From contig NZ_CP036313.1 in the NCBI RefSeq assembly GCF_004319545.1, positions 1,189,501 through 1,253,500 of the forward strand: a DNA stretch of 64,000 nucleotides, given 5' to 3'. The stretch comes from Desulfobacter hydrogenophilus (GTDB lineage: Bacteria; Desulfobacterota; Desulfobacteria; Desulfobacterales; Desulfobacteraceae). This document shows, piece after piece, positions 7,933-20,239 of the stretch. Both the position numbers and the translations under genes were made by a program. The notes below the pieces were generated by a model. The model searched no databases. It saw nothing but the letters and a program-made list of their open reading frames with translations, and had not been told where the DNA came from. Position 1 is the stretch's first letter. Each line of letters opens with the position of its first letter.

Positions 7933-9345
7933 CTAATTTCCCATGCGAATGTGGGAGACAAAAAAATGCCTGAACTCATCCTCCCTGTGGCTGACGTATA
8001 AAATGGTGCTTAATTGTTCCGTTGCCACCTGACCTAAAAAATCCAGGACCGCATTGCGGTTGGCCCGATCCAGCCCATGGGTGGGTTCGTCCAGCACCAG
8101 AAGATCGGGCAGTTTTATCAGGGCCCTGGCAATGAGTGCCAGTCGCTGATCTGCATAAGAAAGACTACGGAAAGGGGCTTCTGCCTTATCTGCCAGGCTG
8201 ATTCGTTCCAGCCAGGCCAAGGCTTTTTTTTCATCTTCAGGCCCTGGGTGCTGGTACAGGCCAATGGTATCATAAAGACCGGATATCACACAGTCCAGAA
8301 CGCTGCCGGCCACCCGGTAGTTGCGGTGAAGATCCGTGCTGACAATGCCCATCCTTTTTTTCAACTCCCAGATGGACTCCCCGGTGCCCCGGCGGGTGCC
8401 GAATATCCACAACCGGTTCCGGTAGCAGGCGGGATGATCGCCTGTGATCACCTGCAGCAGGGTTGATTTACCGCATCCATTGGGGCCTGACACCAGGGTA
8501 TGGTCGCCCGCAGGTATGCACAGGTTAAGATGGGAGAAAACAGGCCTGCCCGAATACCCCGCATGGCCGTCTTCCAGTCTGACCAGTTCCTTTGAATGCG
8601 GCATTTTTCCGGGCACAGCGTCTTGGGAAAAAGCAGTTTCTGCTGGTTTTAGATCATTGACGTCCGCTGAAAAGTTCGCCTGCCCCTGCAATTCAAAAAC
8701 CTTGGGTAATATGTCCTGTCGAGACCCTTGAAAGGTCATGTGCCCATTTTCAATCACCGCAATATGGGTGGCGCTGGGGGGAATATCCCCGGGATCATAA
8801 ACAAAGGCCAGAATGCCCATCCCGCAAACCCTGCAATGTTCCAGTGCCAGATCAAGCTGCCCGCACCCAGCCTTATCCAGGCCGTCAAAGGGAGATTGTA
8901 TCAACAGCCATTGACTGCCCGAGGCGATCCTGGAAAGCAGCAGCAATTTTCTTGTCTGGCCCGTGGACAACTGCCGATAGCCCTGGTCCAGGACCTGATC
9001 CATACCAAAGGCGCGGATCATATCCGTGTATTGATCCGGATTATGGATAAAGGCCCGGGCAAAGGTACCCGGGTCCAGACGGTCCATAAAATCAGTATCG
9101 TCATCTTTGAGTTCCTGTTCAAAGACCTCCTGCTGCCGGGCAAAGGAAAAAATGCCCATATCTTTGGGCAGACAAATTTTAGCCTCCGGAATTTTTGCGT
9201 GATCTGGGGACAACAGACTGAAAAAGGAATCAATCCCGGACCGATTTTGGCCCAGGATACACCAAAACTGCCCGGGTGACGCTTCAAACAAAGGAATATG
9301 TATATTAGATGTTTTTACATTTTCAATTTTCATGGCTGTATTCAA
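7933..9345 (-). CDS. modF: ModF-like protein with two fused ABC ATPase domains
   Basis: 470 residues with two nucleotide-binding domains, as in E. coli ModF. The second domain is complete: Walker A SGPNGCGKST (about 287-295), a family-specific WELKKRMGIVS block, Walker B LLVLDEPTHGLD and H-loop YVSHRED. The first domain is degenerate: its P-loop reads GQNRSGIDS (Lys replaced by Ile) and its Walker B region LLIQSPFDGLD lacks both the Asp and the catalytic Glu, although the signature LSTGQTRK survives. No membrane partner is adjacent, as is usual for ModF. ModF is linked to molybdate handling in other bacteria; here the role is by homology only. Confidence 0.82.
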   Translation of the reverse strand: MNTAMKIENVKTSNIHIPLFEASPGQFWCILGQNRSGIDSFFSLLSPDHAKIPEAKICLPKDMGIFSFARQQEVFEQELKDDDTDFMDRLDPGTFARAFIHNPDQYTDMIRAFGMDQVLDQGYRQLSTGQTRKLLLLSRIASGSQWLLIQSPFDGLDKAGCGQLDLALEHCRVCGMGILAFVYDPGDIPPSATHIAVIENGHMTFQGSRQDILPKVFELQGQANFSADVNDLKPAETAFSQDAVPGKMPHSKELVRLEDGHAGYSGRPVFSHLNLCIPAGDHTLVSGPNGCGKSTLLQVITGDHPACYRNRLWIFGTRRGTGESIWELKKRMGIVSTDLHRNYRVAGSVLDCVISGLYDTIGLYQHPGPEDEKKALAWLERISLADKAEAPFRSLSYADQRLALIARALIKLPDLLVLDEPTHGLDRANRNAVLDFLGQVATEQLSTILYVSHREDEFRHFFVSHIRMGN

Positions 9346-9511
9346 CCAGTTTTACGGCATTTCAGCAAGCCTGAATTTTCTATGGGAGACGGGGCCAATG
9401 CCGCTTTTTCCGTATTTGAACAATTGATTTTGCAAAACACCTGATATTCTGGTAAAAGCCTTCAGTGGAACATAATACCGTGTTGAATGTGTAACAGAAA
9501 AGGGTAAACAA

Positions 9512-10141
9512 GTGATCGGTTTTCAACCCAAAACGATATATGTGGATGTGGATGATGTCGTGTCCAGAACCACAGAAACTTATCCGGATGTTGTGGCCCA
9601 GGAGTTCGGTAAGACCGTGTCTCTTGAAGACCTAACCGGTTTTGATTTGAAACTTTGTTTTCAATTGACGGATAATGAGTTTCAATATTTTTTCGACCTG
9701 GTTCATCAGTCTGATTTTCTTTTGGGATTTGATCCGGTGGAAGGGGCGGTTGAGACCCTGAAGGCCTGGGCTGATAGAGGCCATATCATTGATATTGTAA
9801 CCGGGCGTCCGACCTCGGCCCAGGATGCGACCTTGGCCTGGCTTAAAAAAAATGGGGTGCCTTTCAGGGGATTTATCATGGTCGATAAATACAATCGTCC
9901 CGGAAATGACATGTCCCTGGCCATTTCAAAAGAGGAGTTGTCCATGATGGATTACGATCTGGCCGTGGAAGATTCCCCGGACATGGCTTTGTTCCTGGCC
10001 CGGGACATGGGGGTGTCCACGGCATTGATCCACAAGCCCTGGAACCGGAAGTGCACCATACACGACAACTTGATTCGGTGTATCTCCTGGAACGAAATTT
10101 ACCCCATGGTCAAAGAATTGGCACTTGAAGAATATGAGTAA
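9512..10141 (+). CDS. HAD-superfamily phosphatase, 5' nucleotidase type C-like
   Basis: 209 residues from a GTG start with AAAAGGG upstream. Motif I is YVDVDDVV (residues 10-17), motif II is DIVTGRP, and the C-terminal acidic motif is AVEDSPDMAL. This matches the NT5C-like branch of HAD phosphatases that hydrolyse nucleotides or other phosphate esters. Length fits the family. Substrate is not predictable from sequence. It stands alone between modF (convergent side) and tRNA-Sec. Confidence 0.8.
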   Translation: MIGFQPKTIYVDVDDVVSRTTETYPDVVAQEFGKTVSLEDLTGFDLKLCFQLTDNEFQYFFDLVHQSDFLLGFDPVEGAVETLKAWADRGHIIDIVTGRPTSAQDATLAWLKKNGVPFRGFIMVDKYNRPGNDMSLAISKEELSMMDYDLAVEDSPDMALFLARDMGVSTALIHKPWNRKCTIHDNLIRCISWNEIYPMVKELALEEYE

Positions 10142-10210
10142 ATTCTTTGGTGCAGAAACGAAAGAAACAATATCTGCACCGCGCATATTTGTTGGGACTT
10201 TTAAAACAAA

Positions 10211-10238
10211 TTGACAAGCAAAGAACTAAAAGTATATT
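10211..10238 (+). promoter_or_regulatory. Sigma70-type promoter for tRNA-Sec
   Basis: TTGACA at 10211-10216 and TATATT at 10233-10238, 16 bp apart, placed 13 bp before the mature 5' end of the tRNA. Both hexamers match or nearly match the consensus. Confidence 0.6.
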
Positions 10239-10251
10239 TTATATAAATTGC

Positions 10252-10349
10252 GGAAGCACGCGGCTCACTGGTGGGGCCCTCGGACTTCAAATCCGATGTG
10301 GGGCGCTAATACCGTCCCGGGTGGGTTCGATTCCCATGTGCTTCCGCCA
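10252..10349 (+). tRNA. selC: tRNA-Sec (anticodon UCA)
   Basis: 98-nt gene with CCA encoded. The acceptor stem has 8 bp, GGAAGCAC pairing with GTGCTTCC, followed by discriminator G and CCA, the hallmark of bacterial selenocysteine tRNA. The anticodon loop CTTCAAA carries UCA at 10287-10289 within a TCGGA/TCCGA stem. A long variable arm (GGGGCGC...GTCCC region) and the T loop GGTTCGATTCC are present. The organism therefore reads UGA as selenocysteine at least somewhere. No convincing UGA-containing selenoprotein gene was found in the window. Confidence 0.96.
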
Positions 10350-10545
10350 TTTTTATCATATTGAAATTCTTCCAAATACAATCAATATTACGATTCAGTA
10401 ACATCCATCCTATAATGCCCAGTTACCTTATGTTTACCCCGGCTTTTATCATCAAAGTTGACTGTGGGACAGAGCTGGAAAGCTATAGGGATATGGCAAT
10501 CGATCTGTGCTGTCCAGCATGCTATAAGACATACAAACTTCAAGA

Positions 10546-10764
10546 TGCAAGTGTGGCAACAATCTAAGAACAAATAAACTTTTCAACGTTAGAATCACGC
10601 TCTCCAATGGCAAATGGAAGTCTAAGCAAGTCAATACTCTGGAAATGGCCAAGAAGGTTGAGGCTAACTTCAAGACTCAGTCCATTATTTTGTGCGCAAT
10701 GAAAAAGGGCGCATTCCCAGTTATGGAACGTAAAAAATTCATCAACAACTTGGCAACTTGTTAA
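10546..10764 (+). pseudogene. Tyrosine-recombinase-like integrase remnant beside tRNA-Sec
   Basis: This frame encodes CKCGNNLRTNKLFNVRITL, then SNGKWKSKQVNTLEMAKKVE, and ends with AFPVMERKKFINNLATC and a stop. A Cys-rich start followed by a short beta-rich segment (N-V-R-I-T-L-x-N-G-K-W) resembles the N-terminal arm-binding region of phage-type integrases. The catalytic domain is absent. It lies about 200 bp downstream of the tRNA-Sec 3' end on the same strand, a typical location for the integrase of an island inserted at selC. Recognition is by pattern and not certain. Confidence 0.5.
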
Positions 10765-10976
10765 GCCAATACCAGCTAATTTACTTCATTCAATGTAATA
10801 TAATGAATTGCGCAAAGAAATTTGACGACATGACGTTATAGCGTTATTATAATTAAAGAAGGATATGATTATGCTTGCAGGTTTCCCAGATATACCATTG
10901 AGTATGCCCCATTCAAGAAAACGTCTGAGAAAGCGAGGAGAGAAATGTTAATAACAACAGCGGCTGGAATAAAATT

Positions 10977-12569
10977 ATGAAGATTACCGTATTAGACTAT
11001 GGGGCCGGCAATGTCCGCAGCCTGATCAATGCTGTGGAAAAGATGGGCGGCAGCATTAAAATGGTTGAAAAACCTGAAGATATCCTGGCAGCTGAAAGGC
11101 TGATTTTCCCCGGTGTGGGAAATTACGGGGCCATGCTTGAAATCCTTCATGAACGCGGATTTGTTGAGCCCCTGCGCAAATATCTCAACGCTGACCGGCC
11201 GTTTCTGGGTATCTGCGTGGGCATGCAAGCCCTGTTTGAAGGCAGTGAGGAAGAACTGGTCTCCAGCAATGAGAGCATTGGTTTTTTTAAAGGCCGGGTG
11301 AAACGCTTTAGAACTGAACTGGCCGTGCCCCACATCGGGTGGAACGGCATCCACATCAAACAGGACTCACCTTTTCTTGACGGGCTAGACCCGGATACAA
11401 AATTTTATTTTGTCCATTCTTATCACATCGTGCCCGAGAACCCGGAGGTCATCCTGACCACTACCACCTATGATTACCCCTATGCCTCGGCTGTGCAGCA
11501 GGGCAATGTCATCGGTACCCAATTCCATCCGGAAAAAAGCGGGACTGCCGGCATGAAGCTGCTTGATAATTTCATTCATTCAGACAGCCTTAAAGCCCGG
11601 GGGGCCGCTGACATACCGTCCAAAGGTTTGTCAAAACGGGTGATTGCCTGTCTGGATGTCCGGTCCAACGACAATGGGGATTTAGTGGTCACCAAAGGGG
11701 ATCAGTACGATGTCAGGGAAGCGGGCAGCGTCAGAAATCTTGGCAAACCAGTGGCGTTGGCCCGGAAATATTACGAGCAGGGCGCTGACGAGATCACTTT
11801 TTTAAATATAACAGGATTCAGGGATTTCCCACTGGAGGATATGCCTATGCTAAAGGTCCTGGAACAAACCTCAAAACAAGTGTTTGTTCCCCTGACCATT
11901 GGCGGCGGTATCCGGGAATTTACAGATGACCAGGGTCGGCACTATTCGTCCCTGGATGTTGCGGCCCGGTATTTCAGGGCGGGTGCGGATAAAATTTCCA
12001 TTGGATCGGATGCGGTTTATATTGCCATGGCATACCTTGAGTCCGGGCAGAAAACAAAGAAATCTGCTATTGAGGAGATTTCAAGGGTTTACGGGGCCCA
12101 GGCTGTGGTGATTTCCGTTGATCCCCAAAGGGCATGGGTAACCAGCCCGGAAGATGTCCCCAAACACCATGTGGTCAAGGTAACATCCGGGGAAAAAGGC
12201 CCCAACGGTGAAGCATATTGCTGGTATCAGTGTACGGTGAGCGGTGGCCGCAAAGCCATGGATCTTGATGCCGTGGCCCTGGCACGGGCCTGTGAAGAAC
12301 TGGGGGCCGGTGAAATCCTGCTCAACTGCATAGATAAGGACGGGACAAATTCCGGGTTTGATCTGGACCTGATAAATGCCGTGCGCAGCAATGTCACCAT
12401 CCCGGTGATTGCCTCTTCCGGTGCCGGGTGTGAAGCGCATTTTGCCCAAGTGTTTAAATGTACAAAGGCCGAAGCTGCACTGGCTGCGGGTATTTTTCAC
12501 AGGGAAGAAGTACCCATTCAGGCAGTAAAACAGCATCTTGCCGAACAGGGTATTGAGGTACGAAAGTAA
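10977..12569 (+). CDS. hisHF: Bifunctional imidazole glycerol phosphate synthase, HisH-HisF fusion
   Basis: 530 residues joining both IGP synthase subunits in one chain. Residues 1-205 are the HisH class I glutaminase: PGVGNYGAM, the nucleophile Cys80 in GICVGMQ, and H184/E186 in TQFHPEK. Residues 218-530 are the HisF cyclase barrel with Asp227 (VIACLDV), TIGGGIRE, ADKISIGSDAV, a QAVVISVDP strand and CIDKDGTNSGFD. The cyclase part has the extra segments seen in eukaryotic HIS7 proteins. It forms IGP and AICAR from PRFAR and glutamine in histidine synthesis. No other his gene adjoins. Most bacteria have separate hisH and hisF, so the fusion is notable. Confidence 0.95.
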   Translation: MKITVLDYGAGNVRSLINAVEKMGGSIKMVEKPEDILAAERLIFPGVGNYGAMLEILHERGFVEPLRKYLNADRPFLGICVGMQALFEGSEEELVSSNESIGFFKGRVKRFRTELAVPHIGWNGIHIKQDSPFLDGLDPDTKFYFVHSYHIVPENPEVILTTTTYDYPYASAVQQGNVIGTQFHPEKSGTAGMKLLDNFIHSDSLKARGAADIPSKGLSKRVIACLDVRSNDNGDLVVTKGDQYDVREAGSVRNLGKPVALARKYYEQGADEITFLNITGFRDFPLEDMPMLKVLEQTSKQVFVPLTIGGGIREFTDDQGRHYSSLDVAARYFRAGADKISIGSDAVYIAMAYLESGQKTKKSAIEEISRVYGAQAVVISVDPQRAWVTSPEDVPKHHVVKVTSGEKGPNGEAYCWYQCTVSGGRKAMDLDAVALARACEELGAGEILLNCIDKDGTNSGFDLDLINAVRSNVTIPVIASSGAGCEAHFAQVFKCTKAEAALAAGIFHREEVPIQAVKQHLAEQGIEVRK

Positions 12570-12609
12570 CCCTATATAAAAAGCCACGGGCTAACCTGGT
12601 ATCGCACTT

Positions 12610-12771
12610 AGGACCGCAGATTAAATAAGTTGGGCAGAAATAACGCCGAATGTTGGTTCATCTACAAGGCGCATTAAAGATTGAATAGCAGGCCTATGGG
12701 GCCTTTGATGCAACGAAGTAGATGGGCCAAAAGGCAAGCTATTTCGTTCAAGTTATTTAATCTGCGGTCCT
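12610..12771. repeat. Palindromic repeat family 1, copy 1 (162 bp)
   Basis: Bounded by a perfect 19-bp inverted repeat, AGGACCGCAGATTAAATAA at the left and its complement at the right. A nested inverted pair (CATCTACAAGGCGC... and ...ATGCAACGAAGTAGATG) lies inside. The copy at 61314-61475 has the same length and differs at only a few positions. It sits between convergent hisHF and the HDOD gene. No protein is encoded; a MITE-like or large REP-like element is likely. Confidence 0.85.
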
Positions 12772-12803
12772 TAGGTTCAGCCCATGGCTATTAGATTAAA
12801 GAT

Positions 12804-13652
12804 TCAGGCAACCTTTAACAGTGCTTCTACTTCCCCCATCCGGCAGGTGAACTCAGCAATTATTTTTAATGTATCTTCGGCTGAAATGCCAATATGTTCC
12901 ATGGCCTGCCGGTGGAATCGATAAGCAAGTCCGTCCGCCCCGACTCCCATGCCCATCATCATGCATATGCAATCGGACAAATAGACCACAGCGATATCCT
13001 TGTCCCTGACCATGGTCTCGCTGGTAAGATGGTGATTTCGGATGATGCCGACCATTTTAGGAGAAAATTGCCACATTTTGGCAATCATACCACCAAGCTC
13101 GGCATGGTTTACGCCAATAATCTGCTTTTCAGCCTCCATAAAACTGAAATTTTCATTGATCACCAGATTGTAAATTTTTTCAAAGGCATCCTGAACAAAT
13201 TTATTTAGAACGGTTTTACCCATATCCTTGAGAAGCGAGGCTGTGAATATGCTGTTTTTATTGGGCAGGTCTAATTGGCCGGCCACCTGTTTTGCAATGA
13301 GGGCCGACGATACGGAATACTTCCATAACGCGCCTTCGTGCAAATCATAACCTTCCTGGCTGCCGTTGGTTACCTGGGCACTTACCTTGAGCATTACCAG
13401 GTCCACAAGTTGATCAGTGCCTATCATGGTAGCTGCTTCCTCGATGGTTTCAGCAGGATGTTTCAAACCAAAGTATGCGGAATTGGCCGTTCGAAGGATA
13501 TCTGCGGTAATGGCAGGATCGTATTGGATAATTTTGGTAATGTCTTTCATGGATGCATTGGGGTCATCCACGATTCCCAAAAGGGAGGTGACTACAGCAG
13601 GGATGGGTTTTAGATTTTTTATTTCCTTGATCAGTACTTGCAGGCTGGTCAT
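12804..13652 (-). CDS. HDOD domain protein
   Basis: 282 residues. The HDOD domain spans about residues 8-200: LKPIPAVVTSLLGI at the start, then AADILRTANSAYFG-type sequence (ITADILRTANSAYF), SALIAKQVAGQLDL, ASLLKDMGKTVL and VNHAELGGMIAKMWQFS. HDOD proteins are degenerate HD-type domains without reliable phosphohydrolase activity and often act in signalling or motility control. The start overlaps the cheD stop by 4 bp, so the two are co-translated. The link to CheD suggests a role in chemotaxis or surface signalling. Confidence 0.88.
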   Translation of the reverse strand: MTSLQVLIKEIKNLKPIPAVVTSLLGIVDDPNASMKDITKIIQYDPAITADILRTANSAYFGLKHPAETIEEAATMIGTDQLVDLVMLKVSAQVTNGSQEGYDLHEGALWKYSVSSALIAKQVAGQLDLPNKNSIFTASLLKDMGKTVLNKFVQDAFEKIYNLVINENFSFMEAEKQIIGVNHAELGGMIAKMWQFSPKMVGIIRNHHLTSETMVRDKDIAVVYLSDCICMMMGMGVGADGLAYRFHRQAMEHIGISAEDTLKIIAEFTCRMGEVEALLKVA

Positions 13653-14128
13653 AACCGCACCTCCCCTAATCCGGATGTTTTCAGATAAATATTTCCGGAG
13701 GCGATTTCCATTTTTACTGTCCGGTTTGAATACCCCCCCACAGCCTGTTTCCAGATGGCAACATCGTTTTTGGTCAATATCTGCATTAGTGCTGAATAGT
13801 TTTGTCTGCCGAGATTGAAAATACCTTCCTGGTCCATAATTTCAGCTCCGCCTGCAACAAAAACTTTTATTCTGGATTTTTCGGCACCCAGAGCAGATAC
13901 CTGTCTGAACAACTCTGGAATACCGGTATCTGCGAACATGAACGGATTGCTTTCTGCCTTTACGGTATCAATGGCGGAATTCGGCAGCATATAGTGAAGC
14001 ATTCCCCCTACTCCGGCTTGGGGATCATATATTGCAAGCCCGATGCATGAACCAAGCGAGTATGTCACAATGGTATCATCGGGCTGGTTGCTGACTTTCA
14101 TAGCTGCTACACCTACGATATGTTCCAT
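13649..14128 (-). CDS. cheD: Chemoreceptor glutamine deamidase CheD
   Basis: 159 residues. The catalytic Cys28 is in YSLGSCIGLAIYDP and the His45 in GMLHYMLP, both conserved in CheD. KVFVAGGAEIMD matches the family's central strand and GGYSNRTVKMEIASG the C-terminal part. CheD deamidates glutamines of methyl-accepting chemotaxis proteins. No other che gene is nearby; the only partner is the overlapping HDOD gene. An AT-rich upstream region probably holds its promoter. Confidence 0.93.
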   Translation of the reverse strand: MEHIVGVAAMKVSNQPDDTIVTYSLGSCIGLAIYDPQAGVGGMLHYMLPNSAIDTVKAESNPFMFADTGIPELFRQVSALGAEKSRIKVFVAGGAEIMDQEGIFNLGRQNYSALMQILTKNDVAIWKQAVGGYSNRTVKMEIASGNIYLKTSGLGEVRL

Positions 14129-14621
14129 GTTACCTCGATTTTTTAAAATAAGTGCCGGCAGGATGCATTCTCATATGATAAAAATCAAAAAAGATATAAT
14201 TACCAACCCTCTTACAATTTAAAATTGTATATTGTATTTTCAAGGTATTATAATAAATTTTGTCAAGATCGTAAATAAAATGTAACCATTGGCGTTCGAT
14301 TCCGTTTACATGTTTACAGTTTAAACCTGGCCAGGTTCCGGTTGATTTCTTCTGGCGGGACGTTTTCTCCAAAAAATAGAACAGATCCTGCAAGGAGACA
14401 GCAGCGAGAGAGCGACTGCGTCAGACGTCCTTTTTATTTTTTAAAACCTCTCTCTTTTATATCATTGTTCAAATGTTTGTCAATTAGCGTTTCCTTCCCA
14501 GCAAAGCTCTATTGAGGCTTTTTCCTGACAAGGGGAGTTATGAAAAGCGTCCATGCCGTTTTCCATGTCTTTTGAAAAAGATAATCCAGTCAAAATGATT
14601 GGTTCCGGCTAAAACGTGTGT
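14129..14621. other. Intergenic region, no gene recognised
   Basis: About 490 bp between cheD and the lhgO end, both on the minus strand. Short open frames occur but show no family resemblance and no good ribosome-binding sites. The part at 14200-14290 is AT-rich and may contain the cheD promoter. No repeat family of this window was recognised here. Confidence 0.5.
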
Positions 14622-15830
14622 CTACAGGCCAAATTTTTCAGCCGCTTTTTTCATAAGGTACTCGCCGATGGGCATGGCAGATGTAGCCGCCGGAGAAGGA
14701 GCATTACACACATGAAGCGACCTTTCTGTCTCTGCGAAAAGAAAATCATGAACCAAAGATCCGTTGTTCATCACCGCCTGCGCTCGGATGCCTGCCGGAT
14801 AATGTGTTAAATCTTTCAGCTCAATCTGCGGGCAGTATTTCTGCACTCGTTTCAGATACCCTCTCCTATATACAGAGTCTATCATCTCATTTATCCCGCT
14901 TTTTAAGTTGGCTTTTACAACCTTCCAGAATCCCGAAAATTTCATCATCTCATGAACATCTTTGATACTGAAGTTAATACTGCCGTATCCCTCTCTCTTC
15001 CATCCTAAAACAGCATTCGGACCAACGGTGAAAGCGCCGTCCACCATAGGTGTCAGGTGCACACCAAGGAAAGGAAGCTCAGGGTCTGGAATAGGATATA
15101 TCAGTCTTTTTACTATGCCCTGCTTCTCAACGGGAAGCTGGTAATATTCTCCTCTGAAAGGAATAATCCGGAAGTCCACATCGATATCCATCATTCTGGT
15201 GAGCCGGTCTGCCATAAGTCCGCCGCAGGCGATCAGTCTGGAAGCCTCCAGGGTCACTGGCCCGGCATTCACCATAACCCCCCGGCCGGATTCCTTTATA
15301 TCAGTAACGTTTGCATTGTAATATATCTTGCCGCCAAGCGCTTTAAACATGTTTACCATGTGCCTGGTCACTGCGATATAATCTGTAATGGCGGTATCCT
15401 TTACAAACAAAGCCCCTTTTCCTATGATGTTCGGCTCCATTTTTTTGAGCTGTGTCTGCGAAACTTCTCTGATGTTGATTTTGTTTTTAATGCATCTTTT
15501 GCGCAGATTTTCCATCCGCTCCATTTCCAGGTCACTGGTTGCCACCAGCATCTTACCGCACTGCTGAAAGGGCAGGTTATTTTGAAGGCAGAGCTCTTTT
15601 GTGATCGCTGCGCCTTTTTTACAGAACTCAGCTTTCAGGCTTCCGGGTTCATAATAGACCCCGGCATGAACCACGCCAGAGTTGTGGCCTGTCTGGTGAT
15701 GTGCGCAGTCACTCTCTTTCTCCAGAATAATAATGTCCTGATTCAAAAATTTTGTTTTTAACTGCAGGGCAGTGGCAACCCCCACTATTCCGCTGCCGAT
15801 GATCACTAAATCTGTTTTAATACGTTTCAT
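14622..15830 (-). CDS. lhgO: L-2-hydroxyglutarate oxidase (LhgO), FAD-dependent
   Basis: 402 residues from ATG at 15830. The N-terminal FAD-binding motif is VIIGSGIVGVATALQL, followed by the family signature HNSGVVHAGVYYEPGSLKA, ACGGLMADR, and the C-terminal AGIRAQAV...HVCNAPSPAATSAMPIGEYL. It oxidises L-2-hydroxyglutarate to 2-oxoglutarate and passes electrons to the quinone pool. A start 12 codons upstream (15866) with GGGAG at 12 nt is also possible; the shorter one matches family N-termini better. Monocistronic, with a terminator-like hairpin beyond its 5' end that belongs to the region shared with ssb. Confidence 0.9.
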   Translation of the reverse strand: MKRIKTDLVIIGSGIVGVATALQLKTKFLNQDIIILEKESDCAHHQTGHNSGVVHAGVYYEPGSLKAEFCKKGAAITKELCLQNNLPFQQCGKMLVATSDLEMERMENLRKRCIKNKINIREVSQTQLKKMEPNIIGKGALFVKDTAITDYIAVTRHMVNMFKALGGKIYYNANVTDIKESGRGVMVNAGPVTLEASRLIACGGLMADRLTRMMDIDVDFRIIPFRGEYYQLPVEKQGIVKRLIYPIPDPELPFLGVHLTPMVDGAFTVGPNAVLGWKREGYGSINFSIKDVHEMMKFSGFWKVVKANLKSGINEMIDSVYRRGYLKRVQKYCPQIELKDLTHYPAGIRAQAVMNNGSLVHDFLFAETERSLHVCNAPSPAATSAMPIGEYLMKKAAEKFGL

Positions 15831-15935
15831 GTCTATTTCTCTATTTCCAGCCCTTATCAAAAACATGACTCAGCCGTGCTCCCATAAGGACTGCAAGTTT
15901 TATGAACTTCTGCGATTCATTGAGCTGAATAGTAA

Positions 15936-15960
15936 AAAAGCCCTTAATAAAAGGGCTTTT
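15936..15960. terminator. Intrinsic terminator between ssb and lhgO
   Basis: AAAAGCCCTT (15936-15945) and AAGGGCTTTT (15951-15960) form a 10-bp stem with a 5-nt loop and A/T-rich flanks. For the minus strand it follows ssb (ends at 15996), so it likely terminates the ssb transcript. Confidence 0.75.
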
Positions 15961-15995
15961 AGCAGAAAAGTTTACAGTATTGATATTGGTACTAG

Positions 15996-16538
15996 CTAAA
16001 ACGGGATATCATCATCCGGGATGGGTGGGGTGCCCCCGTCCGGTATACCCGGCTGGGCAGGGCCTTGGAAATTATCCGAATTGGGCGCCGGCCGGTTCGG
16101 GGCATATCCACCCCCACCGCCGTTGTCCGGCTGATTCTGATATCCGCCGCCTCTCTGGTAACCTGATCCCCCGGGGCCAGGCCCGGGACCAGACTGGCCG
16201 CCGCCATCCCGGCTGCCCAGAAACATGAAGTTTGAAACGACAATGTCCGTGGTGTAATGTGTCTGGCCCTCTTTTTCCCATGACTTGGTCTGCAGCCGAC
16301 CTTCTATATAAATTTGCCTGCCTTTTGATAGGTATTTTTCACAGGTTTCAGCCTGTTTGCCGAATACTACAATCCTGTGCCATTCGGTTTTTTCCTGGCG
16401 CTCCCCGGTATTTTTGTCGGTCCAAACTTCGGTGGTGGCAAGTGGGAAATTCACCACTGCCAATCCCTGCTGGGAATATCTGATTTCAGGATCTTTTCCC
16501 AAATTACCGATGAGGATGACCTTATTTAAACCTGCCAT
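15996..16538 (-). CDS. ssb: Single-stranded DNA-binding protein SSB
   Basis: 180 residues. The OB-fold (residues 1-110) begins [17 protein letters not shown] and includes [14 protein letters not shown] and [11 protein letters not shown] Gly/Pro/Gln-rich linker follows, and the protein ends with the acidic tip DDDIPF that recruits partner proteins. It coats single-stranded DNA in replication, repair and recombination. It follows gyrB and dnaN on the same strand, although a repeat element separates it from gyrB. Confidence 0.97.
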   Translation of the reverse strand: MAGLNKVILIGNLGKDPEIRYSQQGLAVVNFPLATTEVWTDKNTGERQEKTEWHRIVVFGKQAETCEKYLSKGRQIYIEGRLQTKSWEKEGQTHYTTDIVVSNFMFLGSRDGGGQSGPGPGPGGSGYQRGGGYQNQPDNGGGGGYAPNRPAPNSDNFQGPAQPGIPDGGTPPIPDDDIPF

Positions 16539-16581
16539 ATTTAAATCTCCTTTTTATCTAAATTAGTGTCTGAGGAAACTT

Positions 16582-16704
16582 GTGTTTGGATGAAAAGTTG
16601 CCCAGATGCAAGACGCAAAAAAATTTGCAACCGGAGCAACCTCATGGTTGTGAGGATTGCAACTTTTTCTGCAACGCCGCAGGTGGGTGACTTTTGGTTC
16701 AAAC
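16582..16704. repeat. Palindromic repeat family 3, long copy
   Basis: Ends are inverted repeats: GTTTGGATGAAAAGTTGCCC-like at the left and a right end whose complement reads GTTTGAACCAAAAGTCACCC. Inside is a second hairpin with TTGCAACCGGAGCAACC. Relatives lie at 50827-50880 and 57846-57918. It is placed 2 bp after the gyrB stop, so it may act in 3' end formation. Confidence 0.75.
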
Positions 16705-16706
16705 AA

Positions 16707-20239
<3,533 letters not shown>

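Noticed and set aside
9706..9945. Open frames on the strand opposite to strong genes such as the HAD gene, htpG or ftsH
   Set aside because: They are shadows of conserved genes without own start signals or family matches.
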